This document shows positions 48,898 through 56,474 of a DNA stretch of 64,000 bases, in pieces (positions within the stretch are counted from its first letter, which is position 1; each line of letters begins with the position of its first letter). Origin of the DNA: JANLYC01 sp963815445 (GTDB lineage Bacteria; Actinomycetota; Actinomycetes; Propionibacteriales; Nocardioidaceae); assembly GCA_963815445.1 (NCBI GenBank), contig CAWFGV010000005.1, positions 62,001 through 126,000 of the forward strand. The letters run 5' to 3'. A program made the translations under genes and the position numbers. Under the pieces are notes generated by a model. The model was not told the DNA's origin, searched no databases, and saw only the letters and a program-made list of their open reading frames with translations.

Positions 48898-50100
48898 ATG
48901 GGTCGCCTCTGCGAAACCGAAGGTCTGACGGACATCCAGACCGAGATCCTCAAGACCGTGCGGGAGTTCGTCAACAAGGAGATCCTGCCGGTTGCCAGTG
49001 AGCTCGAGCACGCCGACGAGTACCCCCAGCAGATCGTGGACGGCATGAAGGACCTGGGCCTGTTCGGCCTCACGATCCCCGAGGAGTACGGCGGCCTCGG
49101 TGAGTCGTTGCTGACCTACGCGCTGGTGGTCGAGGAGATCGCCCGCGGCTGGATGAGCGTCTCGGGCATCGTCAACACGCACTTCATCGTGGCTTACCTG
49201 CTGATGCAGCACGGCACCGAGGACCAGCGGCAGAAGTATCTGCCTCGGATGGCGACCGGTGACCTGCGCGGATCGTTCTCGATGAGTGAACCGGGCTGCG
49301 GGTCAGACGTCGCGGCCATCCGCACCAAGGCGGTGCGCGAGGGCGACGACTTCCTGATCACCGGCGAGAAGATGTGGATCACCAACGGCAGCACCTCGAA
49401 CCTGCTGGCGGTGCTCGTCAAGACCGACGAGGGTCCCGATCACGAGGGCAAGCCGCACCGCAACATGACCACGTTCCTCATCGAGAAGGAGCCGGGTCTC
49501 GGTTCGCAGGCGGACGGCACGCTCACGATCCCCAACAAGATCGAGAAGATGGGCTACAAGGGCGTCGACTCGACCGGTGCGGTTTTCGACGGCCACCGGG
49601 TCGGGGCCGACAAGGTGCTTGGGGGCGAGACGGGACGCGGTTTCTACCACATGATGGATGGCGTCGAGGTCGGCCGTGTCAACGTCGCCGCCCGCGGCTG
49701 CGGCGTCGCCTGGCGGGCCTTCGAGCTGGGGATCGTCTACGCCCAGCAGCGCGAGACGTTCGGCAAGAAGATCGCTGAGCACCAGGCGGTGCTGTTCCGG
49801 CTGGCCGAGATGGGGACCAAGGTCGAGGCTGCGCACCAGCTGATGGTCAAGGCGGCCAAGAAGAAGGACTCCGGTGAGCGCAACGACCTCGAGGCCGGCA
49901 TGGCGAAGTACCTGGCCTCGGAGTACTGCTCACAGGTCGTGGAGGACTCGTTCCGGATCCACGGCGGGTACGGCTACTCCAAGGAGTACGAGATCGAGCG
50001 GCTCTACCGTGAGGCGCCGATGCTGCTCATCGGCGAGGGCACCGCCGACATCCAGCGCATGATCATCGGCCGCCGCCTCCTGGAGGACTACCGCCTCTGA
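48898..50100 (+). CDS. Acyl-CoA dehydrogenase (methylsuccinyl-CoA dehydrogenase-like)
   Basis: 400 residues with the three-domain acyl-CoA dehydrogenase fold: FSMSEPGCGSDVAAI and EKMWITNGSTSNLL contact FAD, and IHGGYGYSKEYEIERLYREAP, LIGEGTADIQ mark the C-terminal domain with the usual catalytic region. Sequence style and pairing with the CitE-like lyase match the enzyme proposed to oxidise methylsuccinyl-CoA in the ethylmalonyl-CoA pathway; substrate is inferred from neighbours. GAGAAAGG precedes the ATG. Confidence 0.9.
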   Translation: MGRLCETEGLTDIQTEILKTVREFVNKEILPVASELEHADEYPQQIVDGMKDLGLFGLTIPEEYGGLGESLLTYALVVEEIARGWMSVSGIVNTHFIVAYLLMQHGTEDQRQKYLPRMATGDLRGSFSMSEPGCGSDVAAIRTKAVREGDDFLITGEKMWITNGSTSNLLAVLVKTDEGPDHEGKPHRNMTTFLIEKEPGLGSQADGTLTIPNKIEKMGYKGVDSTGAVFDGHRVGADKVLGGETGRGFYHMMDGVEVGRVNVAARGCGVAWRAFELGIVYAQQRETFGKKIAEHQAVLFRLAEMGTKVEAAHQLMVKAAKKKDSGERNDLEAGMAKYLASEYCSQVVEDSFRIHGGYGYSKEYEIERLYREAPMLLIGEGTADIQRMIIGRRLLEDYRL

Positions 50101-50131
50101 CCTAGGCTTGATACGAGCCGAGGAGAGTGCC

Positions 50132-50602
50132 ATGCCCATCCCCATCCACGAGGTGCCGCGAGGTATCCCGATCGGGACCTACCCGACGTACGACAAGGCC
50201 CAAGAGGCGGTCGACTACCTGTCCGACCACGAGTTCCCGGTTGAGAACGTCTCGATCATCGGCACCGACCTACGACTGGTCGAGAACGTCACCGGCCGGC
50301 TGACGCGGGGCAAGGTGGTCAGCGCCACGGCCGCCACCGGCGCCACCTGGGGTCTCTTCATGGGAGCACTGATCGTGCTGTTCTCGACGAACGTGAACGC
50401 CGTCGTCGCGATCTTCGCCGCCGCCGTCGGAGCCGGTTTCGGCGCGCTTTCGGGTTTGGCGGCGTACCACGCCACCGGCGGCAAGCGCGACTTCACGTCG
50501 AACACCGGCGTGGTGGCGATGTCCTACGAGATCGTCTGCGTCGCCAAGGTCGCTGAGGACGCCGCCAACATGCTCGGCAGGCTGGCGCTGCGGGACGGCT
50601 GA
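50132..50602 (+). CDS. General stress protein 17M-like membrane protein (Rv1234-like)
   Basis: 156 residues. An N-terminal YflT/GsiB-like domain (IGTYPTYDKAQEAVDYLSDHEFPVENVSIIG) is followed by two central hydrophobic helices (TWGLFMGALIVLFST, VVAIFAAAVGAGFGALSGLAAYH). Matches Rv1234-type proteins near the mgtE/mrp block; function unknown. ATG 50132 follows GAGGAGAG. Confidence 0.82.
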   Translation: MPIPIHEVPRGIPIGTYPTYDKAQEAVDYLSDHEFPVENVSIIGTDLRLVENVTGRLTRGKVVSATAATGATWGLFMGALIVLFSTNVNAVVAIFAAAVGAGFGALSGLAAYHATGGKRDFTSNTGVVAMSYEIVCVAKVAEDAANMLGRLALRDG

Positions 50603-50612
50603 CCGTGCGGGC

Positions 50613-51209
50613 TCACGAGGCCCAGGTCCACGAACCGACGATCTCGTCGAGTGTGGCCTTCGCCTGGTCGGTCTGGTCGGTCCCGAAGGTCATCGTCGCC
50701 GCGTAGACCAGGCCGTCCTTGACGACGAAGTACTGGATCAGGGAGACATCGACCCCTGATGCCGACGTGCTGGACGTCTGGCCGAGCGCGGGGCTCCCGT
50801 CGAAGTCGGGGGCTGAGACCGGTGTCACCGCCGACTTCGTCACGCTCCTGAGCTCCCGTGCGGCTTTCTTGGCGAGCTCGGCATCGCTGACGCCGGAGCC
50901 GATCTGGTTGGGTACGACGACGTTGAAGTTGGTACGGAACACCTGGTCCTGCTGCGGTTCGGCCATCGCGACGTCGGCCTGGCTGTTGTGCTGCTTGGCC
51001 TCGGCGGTGATGTCGTCCCAGTCGGCCGGGATGGCGACGCTGTACCCCTGTCCGGACAGCGTGCCGGCCGCGTCGGTCGTCGCCGACCCACCGGCCGTTG
51101 TCGGAGGTGTGGAGCTGCCGTTGTTCGTCGTGTCGCTCGCTCCGCCACAGGCGGCGACGAGGAGCAACGACGCGGCAGCGGTGAGGACGGCAGGACGGAG
51201 GGAAGGCAT
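50613..51209 (-). CDS. Lipoprotein of unknown function
   Basis: 198 residues. A lipoprotein signal peptide ends at the lipobox VAAC (LLLVAACGG), followed by a Ser/Thr/Gly-rich linker and a soluble domain with YSVAIPADWDDI and a C-terminal TFGTDQTDQAKATLDEIVGSW, similar to the LpqN-like or DUF1795 style of exported actinobacterial lipoproteins. ATG 51209 is preferred to ATG 51215 because a TAGGGT box lies exactly six bases upstream of it. Confidence 0.75.
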   Translation of the reverse strand: MPSLRPAVLTAAASLLLVAACGGASDTTNNGSSTPPTTAGGSATTDAAGTLSGQGYSVAIPADWDDITAEAKQHNSQADVAMAEPQQDQVFRTNFNVVVPNQIGSGVSDAELAKKAARELRSVTKSAVTPVSAPDFDGSPALGQTSSTSASGVDVSLIQYFVVKDGLVYAATMTFGTDQTDQAKATLDEIVGSWTWAS

Positions 51210-51215
51210 CGGCAT

Positions 51216-51221
51216 ACCCTA
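51216..51221 (-). promoter_or_regulatory. Putative -10 box (TAGGGT) for lipoprotein gene
   Basis: TAGGGT on the minus strand is six bases before ATG 51209 and directly touches ATG 51215; it therefore argues for the inner start. Confidence 0.4.
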
Positions 51222-51367
51222 GCCGCCGCTCCGGGTGCTTCGACGGCCGACGGGCGGGTGCCGAGCCACGTGTGACCAGCCTCATAAGGTGTCCGGAGCC
51301 GAGGCTTTGTCACCATGGACCTGCCCAACCCGGTGACCAGGCCCACCACCGTCGACGAGGAGCCCCC

Positions 51368-51880
51368 ATGCAGTTCGGTCGTAGCTACGAGGAGTTCGAG
51401 GTCGGCGCGACGTACAAGCACTGGCCGGGCAAGACGGTCACGGAGTACGACGACCACCTGTTCTGCCTGCTCACCATGAACCACCACCCGCTGCACCTGG
51501 ACGCGCACTACGCCGAGCAGACCACGCAGTTCGGCAAGAACGTCGTGGTGGGGAACTACGTGTACTCCTTGCTGATCGGAATGAGCGTGCCGGACGTCTC
51601 CGGCCGCGCCATCGCCAACCTCGAGGTCGAGTCGTTGCGTCATGTGGCACCGACGTTCCACGGTGACACGATCTACGGCGAGACCACCGTGCTCGACAAG
51701 TGGGAGAGTACGTCGAAGGACGACCGGGGCATCGTGCAGGTGGAGACCATCGGCTACAACCAGGACGGCACCGTCGTGTGCACCTTCCGACGCAAGGTGA
51801 TGGTGCCGAAGGACAGCTACCTGCAGGCGCGCGGCGGTGAGCAGCCCGGCCGCCCAACCCCTGCCGACCGCCCTGGCTGA
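51368..51880 (+). CDS. MaoC-family hydratase (mesaconyl-CoA hydratase-like)
   Basis: 170 residues, hot-dog fold. YEEFEVGATYKHWPGKTVTEYDDHLFCLLTMNHHPLHLDAHYAE read in order carries the hydratase motif with the catalytic Asp and His. It closely resembles the MaoC protein grouped with the CitE-like lyase and acyl-CoA dehydrogenase in actinobacterial ethylmalonyl-CoA clusters, where mesaconyl-CoA is the substrate; here it is separated from them by two genes. GAGGAG precedes the ATG. Confidence 0.88.
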   Translation: MQFGRSYEEFEVGATYKHWPGKTVTEYDDHLFCLLTMNHHPLHLDAHYAEQTTQFGKNVVVGNYVYSLLIGMSVPDVSGRAIANLEVESLRHVAPTFHGDTIYGETTVLDKWESTSKDDRGIVQVETIGYNQDGTVVCTFRRKVMVPKDSYLQARGGEQPGRPTPADRPG

Positions 51881-51889
51881 TGCGCGCCC

Positions 51890-52003
51890 CACCTGGCCGT
51901 TGACGTTTGCCTTGTGAACAAGCCAGGTGGCTTCTGAGCAAGGCAATTCCGCCTAGTGAAGAATCAAGGTGGCTTGTTCACAAGGCAAACGCCACGGCCA
52001 CGG
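51890..52003 (+). repeat. Modular palindromic element, copy 5
   Basis: Flank CACCTGGCCG, 44-bp unit 51905-51948, 18-base linker and a final 24-base arm ending CACAAGGCAAAC (51967-51990), total core 86 bp as in copies 3 and 4, then the inverse flank. Here the outer arms (GTTTGCCTTGTGAACAAGCC and its exact complement) pair across the whole unit. It is the only copy not between convergent genes. Confidence 0.88.
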
Positions 52004-52116
52004 GGCATGGAAAAGGCGAGAGACGTCTCAACCTTCTGACCATCGGCGGGGTCTACATCCCCTGAGACCACCGCAACGTACGCACCGCACAGGGGGACAC
52101 CACATGCAGGTCAGCG

Positions 52117-52512
52117 ACGGCCTTCTTCGATCGGACGGACGGTCGGGCCGTCGAGGCAATGGCCCCGGTGGAGGCCTCGGACGGCCAGCTGTCTCCGGAC
52201 GGTGCCCACTACCTTGGCCTGTCGACCGTCGAGACCGCCGATGGCCTGGCACCTCCCGTGGCTGTGTGGGATACGCACACAGGAGAGCGGGTTGACTTCA
52301 CGGATCTGCCCCGACGGCCCTCGACGGCCACCTGGCTCGACGACCGTTCGATCGCGATGACAGGTCGCGACGCGGCTCAGGGCGGCGATCCGAACGCCGG
52401 TACCAACGACATCTACGCCTGCGAGCTGCCATCGATGCGCTGTGGCTTCGTCGTCACGAACTTCTTCGAAGGTGAGCCGCAGCTGCCCAACGCCATGCAA
52501 GCCATGTTCTGA
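52117..52512 (+). pseudogene. C-terminal remnant of a beta-propeller-like protein
   Basis: The frame ending at 52512 reads FFDRTDGRAVEAM, then SDGQLSPDGAHYLGLS, VAVWDTHTGERVDF and WLDDRSIAMTGRD, resembling blades of a WD40/TolB-like propeller. There is no good start codon before it: the ATG at 52159 lies inside a blade, and the ATG at 52104 opens a different frame. The N-terminal blades are absent, so it is best read as a truncated gene, next to palindromic element 5. Confidence 0.5.
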
Positions 52513-52585
52513 GGCATCGGGAGTGAGGGCTGGCCGACCGTAATGGGCCCAGCCCTCACGTCGTTGCGTTCGGCGACGGGACCGT

Positions 52586-52591
52586 TAGAGT
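52586..52591 (+). promoter_or_regulatory. Putative -10 box (TAGAGT) for histidine phosphatase gene
   Basis: TAGAGT is seven bases before the ATG at 52599; leaderless pattern. Confidence 0.35.
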
Positions 52592-52598
52592 CACTGAG

Positions 52599-53174
52599 AT
52601 GAGCGAGGGTGAGGACGAAGTCTGGCTGGTGCGGCACGGCGAGACCGAGTGGAGCAAGTCCGGGCAACACACCGGGACGACAGATCTGCCGCTGACCGAC
52701 GTGGGGATCGAGGCGGCGAAGTCACTGAAGCCCTTGCTCCATAGGGCCACCTTCGACCTGATCCTCTGCAGCCCCAGGCAGCGCGCCCGTCATACTGCAG
52801 AGCTCGCCGGAGTCGACGGCTTCGAGATCTGTGATGACCTCGTCGAGTGGGACTACGGCGACTACGAGGGGCGCACCCGCGTCGACGTCCAGAAGGAGCG
52901 GCCGGACTGGTCGATCTGGGTCGACGGGGCGCCGGGCGGGGAGACCCCGGCGGAGGTCAGCTCCCGGGTCGAAACGGTGATCGAGCGTTGCCGCGAGTCC
53001 GATGGGCGCGTGCTGTTGATCGCCCACGGCCACATCCTGCGCGTCTTCGCCGCACGTTGGATGCGGCAGCCGGTCACCCTCGGCGCCCATCTCCCCCTCG
53101 ACACGGCGAAGCTCAGCGTCCTGAGCTATGACCGGGGCACGCCCACGCTCGACCGGTGGAACGCCGACTCCTGA
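52599..53174 (+). CDS. Histidine phosphatase family protein
   Basis: 191 residues. VWLVRHGETEWSKSGQHTGTTDLPLTDVG, read in order, begins with the RHG phosphohistidine motif; SPRQRARHTAEL and LIAHGHILRV supply the further Arg and His. Substrates of such small phosphatases vary (phosphoglycerate, nucleotides, cobalamin intermediates) and cannot be fixed here. Followed within eight bases by the RNA ligase-like gene. Confidence 0.9.
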   Translation: MSEGEDEVWLVRHGETEWSKSGQHTGTTDLPLTDVGIEAAKSLKPLLHRATFDLILCSPRQRARHTAELAGVDGFEICDDLVEWDYGDYEGRTRVDVQKERPDWSIWVDGAPGGETPAEVSSRVETVIERCRESDGRVLLIAHGHILRVFAARWMRQPVTLGAHLPLDTAKLSVLSYDRGTPTLDRWNADS

Positions 53175-53181
53175 GCGGCTC

Positions 53182-53715
53182 GTGGTCCAGTCGGTCGAGC
53201 TGATCCTCGACGATGAGTCGGACGCGGCGATCAGGGCCGCGTGGGTCCGCCTGGTCGAAGCAGATCTGCCCAGCCAGGGCCGCCGCGCCGGAGCGTCCAA
53301 CCGACCACACGTCACCCTGGTGGCCTTCCGAGCCTCGGCCCCGAGCCGCGAGGCCGCCATCGAGGCGGCCGTGACCGCGCACCTGACAGCCGCGACGGCC
53401 CTGCGGCTCGGAGGGCTTGTGGTCTTCGGCCGGGGGCCCTTCGTGCTGGCGCGCCTCGTCGTCAGCGATCCGGCACTGCTTGCCCTACAGGCGGCCGTGT
53501 CCGCGGCGGCGGATGACGGCGGCGTCCCCATGACGTTCTCCATCCCCGGCCAGTGGACCCCGCACATCACGCTGGCACACCGCGTGCAGGTCGACCAGCT
53601 CGGCCCGGCGGTAGCGATCGCCGCCGCACCGGAGTCGACCGTGACGGTCGCCGGTTGCCGTCGCTGGGACGGTGACGCGCGCCGGGAATGGCGCATCGGA
53701 AACTCACACCACTGA
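53182..53715 (+). CDS. 2'-5' RNA ligase / 2H phosphoesterase family protein
   Basis: 177 residues. Two HxT motifs, RPHVTLVAF near residue 35 and TPHITLAHR near residue 132, define the 2H fold, and the spacing fits LigT/ThpR-like proteins that open 2',3'-cyclic phosphates or join tRNA halves. GTG 53182 is taken as start, seven bases after the upstream stop codon. Confidence 0.85.
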   Translation: MVQSVELILDDESDAAIRAAWVRLVEADLPSQGRRAGASNRPHVTLVAFRASAPSREAAIEAAVTAHLTAATALRLGGLVVFGRGPFVLARLVVSDPALLALQAAVSAAADDGGVPMTFSIPGQWTPHITLAHRVQVDQLGPAVAIAAAPESTVTVAGCRRWDGDARREWRIGNSHH

Positions 53716-53821
53716 TCCGGCATTTCGACTTGACGCGGGGCAGGCTGCTCGGAAGGGTCGGCAGTGGCCTTGTGTGTCACCTTCGCGCACCGAGGGGGCA
53801 AGGCCCGACGGGGAGATGTTC

Positions 53822-55394
53822 ATGGCTTTGACACGCACCAGTCACCGCACCACGTACCGCACCACCTACCGCCCCCTACCGTGCCGCCGGTTTCATCGCG
53901 GCTCTCACCACGACCGCGATGCTCGGATCAGGCATCGATCCCGCGGTCGCCACGGGCAGGACGGTTCCCGGCATGTCAGGGCACGGCGACGCTGTCGCTC
54001 AGACCGTCTTCCATCCGGGGAGTCGCGGTCTGGGCGACTCGTACTTCCCCAAGCTCGGCAACGGCGGGTACGACGTCCGGCACTACGGCCTCCACCTGTC
54101 GTACAACCCACGCACGCATCACCTGGGCGGCTCCAACCGCATCACCGCCGTCGCCACCCAGAACCTGTCGCGCTTCGACCTGGACCTCACCGGCTACCGC
54201 GTGCACCGGGTCACGGTCGACGGGGCGCAGGCCGGGTTCAGGCGCGTTGGTCAGGAGCTCGTCGTGACCCCGGACCGCGGGTTGCCCAAGGGGCAGGTCT
54301 TCGTCGTCAGGGTCTGGTACTCCGGCGTACCGCGCACGATCAAGGGCTCACCGATCGTCTTCGGCAGCGACTACGGCTGGCGGTACACCCCCGACGGCGC
54401 CTTCGTCGGATGTGAGCCGAACGCCGCCCATACCTGGTACCCGTCCAACGACCACCCGTCGGACAAGGCACGCTTCACCTTCGCGATCACGGTTCCCAGC
54501 ACCCGCAAGGTGGTGGCCAACGGAGACCTCGTCTCCCGTCACCGCCACCACCACCGCACGACCTTCGTCTGGGACGAGCGCCAGCCGATGGCAACGTACC
54601 TGGCGACGCTCGGCATCGGTCGTTGGCAGTTCCACCGCACCACCACCGCTGCCGGCATCCCCGAGTTCACGGCGGTCGACCCGCGCCTCGCCAAGCGAGC
54701 GCGACAGCGACATGTCGTGGGTGTGTCCGGCCAGGTCACGGATTTCTGGTCGCGCACGTTCGGGCGCTACCCGTTCAGCTCGACCGGCGCGATCGTCGAC
54801 CACGTCCGCAACGTCGGGTTCTCCCTCGAGACCCAGACGCGGCCGATCTACGGTTTCGCACCCGACGAGGGGACGATCTCCCACGAGCTCGCCCACCAGT
54901 GGTTCGGTGACAGCGTCTCCGTGAGCAGGTGGAAGCACATCTGGCTCAACGAGGGGTTCGCGACCTTTGCCTCCTGGCTCTGGTTCGAGCACCGCGGCGG
55001 GGCGACGACCTGGAGGGACACCAAGCAGGTCTACAACCAGATCGGGGCCAAGAACCGGTTCTGGCGACAGTCCATCGCTGACCCGAGGCGCAACACGATG
55101 TTCTCCGGCGCGGTGTACGTCCGGGGCGCCATGACGCTCGGAGCCCTGCGACACAAGATCGGCCGGTCCGACATGCGGACCCTGCTGCGCACCTGGGTTG
55201 CCCAGCACCGGCACGGGACGGCGACGACGCAGGAGTTCATCTCGCTCGCGGACAAGGTGAGCGGGCAGGACCTGAAGCCGTTCTTCCGCGCCTGGTTGTG
55301 GCGTCAGCACAAGCCGGTCCTGCCCGCAGCCAAGGGTGCAGGCACCCCTTCCAAGGCAGCCCTGCGGCAGTTGTCGTACGGGTTCCTGGGCTGA
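53822..55394 (+). CDS. Secreted M1-family metallopeptidase, frameshifted in the signal peptide
   Basis: The mature part (from 53919) is an M1 aminopeptidase: HELAHQWFGD with Glu 19 residues later (WLNEGFATF) is the zinc site, and VYVRGAMTLGALR carries the late Tyr. It lacks a classic GAMEN block, having VGFSLETQTRP instead. Only ATG 53919 starts this frame, but it lies inside a signal peptide (YRAAGFIAALTTTAMLGSG). The true N-terminus (ATG 53822 after GGGGAG) is in another frame; one C too many in the five-C run at 53872-53876 would explain the shift. It may be a sequencing error, phase variation or a recent mutation. Confidence 0.8.
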
Positions 55395-55396
55395 CG

Positions 55397-55801
55397 TCAG
55401 GCCCACAACCCCCAGGTCGTCAGTGCCTCGACGAGGCCGGGCGAGGTCGGGAGGTCGGCCAGCTCCGCGCGGCTGACCCACCTGACCTCGTCGGCGTCGT
55501 CGCCTGCTGTCGCGGCTTCGCCGGCGCTGCCAGCCGCGACGGTTGCGACGAAGTCGGTGACGGCATACACGGCGCCACCTGGCCCAGGCAGCTCGACCGT
55601 TCCGAGCACGCGGCCGACCAGGACGTCGAGACCCGTCTCCTCCAGCGCCTCCCGAGCCGCGGCGTCGGGCAGGTCCTCGCCCGGCTCGACACGTCCGCCC
55701 GGGATCGACCAGAGGCCCCTACCGGGTTCGTGCGCGCGGCGGATCACGAGCAGCCGATCCTGCCCATCCAGCACCACGACTCCCACGCACGGCACGCGCA
55801 T
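55397..55801 (-). CDS. NUDIX hydrolase
   Basis: 134 residues. The NUDIX box is GGRVEPGEDLPDAAAREALEETGL, read in order, complete with the REUxEExGU pattern (the second position Ala-Leu variation is within family range). It is likely a nucleotide-sugar or dinucleotide hydrolase, or a housecleaning enzyme; the substrate is unknown. Convergent with the M1 peptidase, divergent from the DUF6758 gene. Confidence 0.9.
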   Translation of the reverse strand: MRVPCVGVVVLDGQDRLLVIRRAHEPGRGLWSIPGGRVEPGEDLPDAAAREALEETGLDVLVGRVLGTVELPGPGGAVYAVTDFVATVAAGSAGEAATAGDDADEVRWVSRAELADLPTSPGLVEALTTWGLWA

Positions 55802-55872
55802 GGGCCGACCGTACGCCGCGCGCCACGCGGCTGGTCCTTGACCCCGACCCGTTCGCCCCCCACCGTTGAGCC

Positions 55873-56433
55873 ATGAAGGAGCGCCTCACGGTCGTTGACC
55901 CGTTCGCCGCCGTGATCGGCTCCGAGATCAACTCGTTGGCCGTGCCCCTGTGGACACCCTGGCCGGTTCCGGTGAGCTGGACCTTCGGTGGACTTGCCTA
56001 CGCCGGTGGCAAGTCCGGCCAGGGTGACCGAGAAGCCCGGGGCTCGGCGACCGCTGCCAGCTGGATCGGCACGGACCCTTTCGGCGACCCGGCCGAGCTC
56101 ATCCTCGTCTGCGAGGAGGCAGGTGCAGGCGTGGGCAGCCACTTCGCCGGTCTCCCCATGACCTATCCGACCTCCGGGGTGGGTGAAGGTCCGCCGCACG
56201 CCAGGTTCGAGATCGACGGGCGGCCGGTGCTGCTGTGGGCGGTCGAGGGTGCTCCCGACCGGGCGGTGTATGCCGGGGAGGCCGCCGGTCGTTGGCTCTG
56301 GGTGATCGTGCACCCCATCGAGGCCGGCGCGATCGTGGTCCAGCCGATCCAGCTCGTCGATGCCCGCACGCTGGGGGCCGAGCTCACCGTGCTGCCGGTC
56401 GGAGAGCTGTCGCCCCGGCTGCTCCTGAGCTGA
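55873..56433 (+). CDS. DUF6758-like protein lacking its zinc ribbon
   Basis: 186 residues. VPLWTPWPVPVSWTFGGLAYAG and LLWAVEGAPDRAVYAGEAAGRWLW are the characteristic blocks of the actinobacterial DUF6758 family, usually found next to PHP-domain and RecB-like genes, as here. The family normally begins with a CxxC zinc ribbon; in this protein a TGA sits two codons before the ATG, so that part is missing. Function unknown. Confidence 0.7.
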   Translation: MKERLTVVDPFAAVIGSEINSLAVPLWTPWPVPVSWTFGGLAYAGGKSGQGDREARGSATAASWIGTDPFGDPAELILVCEEAGAGVGSHFAGLPMTYPTSGVGEGPPHARFEIDGRPVLLWAVEGAPDRAVYAGEAAGRWLWVIVHPIEAGAIVVQPIQLVDARTLGAELTVLPVGELSPRLLLS

Positions 56434-56462
56434 CCGGGGCAGCGGGGTCTACCCGTGCCACG

Positions 56463-56468
56463 TAGCCT
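56463..56468 (+). promoter_or_regulatory. Putative -10 box (TAGCCT) for MFS gene
   Basis: TAGCCT is six bases before the GTG at 56475; leaderless pattern. Confidence 0.4.
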
Positions 56469-56474
56469 GCGTGA

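Noticed and set aside
54348..55481. Long open frame antisense to the M1 peptidase
   Set aside because: No motifs, Gly/Arg/Glu-rich; covers the zinc-site coding region of a clear M1 enzyme.
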